A model generated the notes under the pieces. That model was not told the DNA's origin and ran no database searches. It saw only the letters and a program-made list of their open reading frames with translations. Of a stretch of DNA of 64,000 nucleotides, positions 63,985-64,000 are shown in pieces. Position numbers and translations under genes: made by a program. Origin of the DNA: Bacillota bacterium (GTDB lineage Bacteria; Bacillota; Clostridia; Lachnospirales; Lachnospiraceae); NCBI GenBank assembly GCA_023414355.1, contig JAEZOB010000055.1, positions 79,875-143,874 on the forward strand, read 5' to 3'. Each line of letters begins with the position of its first letter. Position 1 is the first letter of the stretch.

Positions 63985-64000
63985 ACTCTATTTCGGAGGA

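Overview
The window reads as a chromosomal segment of a low-to-moderate-GC, spore-forming, anaerobic Firmicute of class Clostridia, most likely Lachnospiraceae. This is inferred from gene content and order: the TIGR03960/TIGR03936/RNase G cluster, the tepA-ylzJ-spoIIIE/ftsK cluster, a T-box-controlled thrS, a two-gene pyrBI aspartate transcarbamoylase, a formate-tetrahydrofolate ligase, strong AGGAGG-type ribosome binding sites and canonical TTGACA/TATAAT promoters. No prophage, transposase, rRNA, tRNA or CRISPR array was found.

Layout. 0.1-2.8 kb: three-gene ABC-2 exporter (+). 2.8-8.3 kb: ybaK, then the rng/TIGR03936/TIGR03960 cluster and a small membrane protein (all -). 8.4-8.7 kb: remnant of a LysE/RhtB exporter. 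8.7-17.2 kb: seven-gene minus-strand array of an ABC-2 transporter (ATPase and two permeases), its histidine kinase/response regulator pair, then kdpD-kdpE without kdpFABC. 17.7-23.6 kb: tyrS, a zinc-ribbon membrane protein, a BspA-type leucine-rich repeat protein (-), birA and bioY. 23.7-26.9 kb: SWIM/SNF2 helicase. 27.0-27.5 kb: an apparently independent minus-strand RNA gene with its own promoter, internal repeats and terminator, matching no family I know. 27.7-30.5 kb: pyrBI, a repeat-rich gap with a 167-bp palindrome, a lipoprotein and a damaged small gene. 30.5-39.7 kb: rodA, a SOD-like protein, a GNAT acetyltransferase, fhs, a HAD phosphatase, an MccF-type carboxypeptidase, two ATP-grasp ligases and a Nudix hydrolase. 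39.7-43.6 kb: ftsK/spoIIIE, ylzJ, tepA. 43.7-46.6 kb: WYL regulator, GyrI-like protein and SPL-family radical SAM enzyme; the first two share an identical operator-like palindrome. 46.6-62.2 kb: GGDEF-EAL protein, metY, thrS with T-box, aldose epimerase, M16 peptidase, secreted TraB/GumN protein, LCP protein, DUF1062 protein and pnp. 62.4-64.0 kb: frameshifted O-antigen-ligase/polymerase pseudogene, cut by the window end.

The best second-look items lie between genes: the candidate RNA at 27.0-27.46 kb, the shared WYL operator, three families of small palindromic or interspersed repeats (about 111-115 bp at 17.3 and 44.7 kb; a 25-bp hairpin repeat at 3.4 and 59.8-59.9 kb; the long palindrome at 29.2 kb), and a strictly phased 19-bp tandem array next to the thrS promoter. 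Functional names rest on motif and domain recognition by eye. No database search was run.
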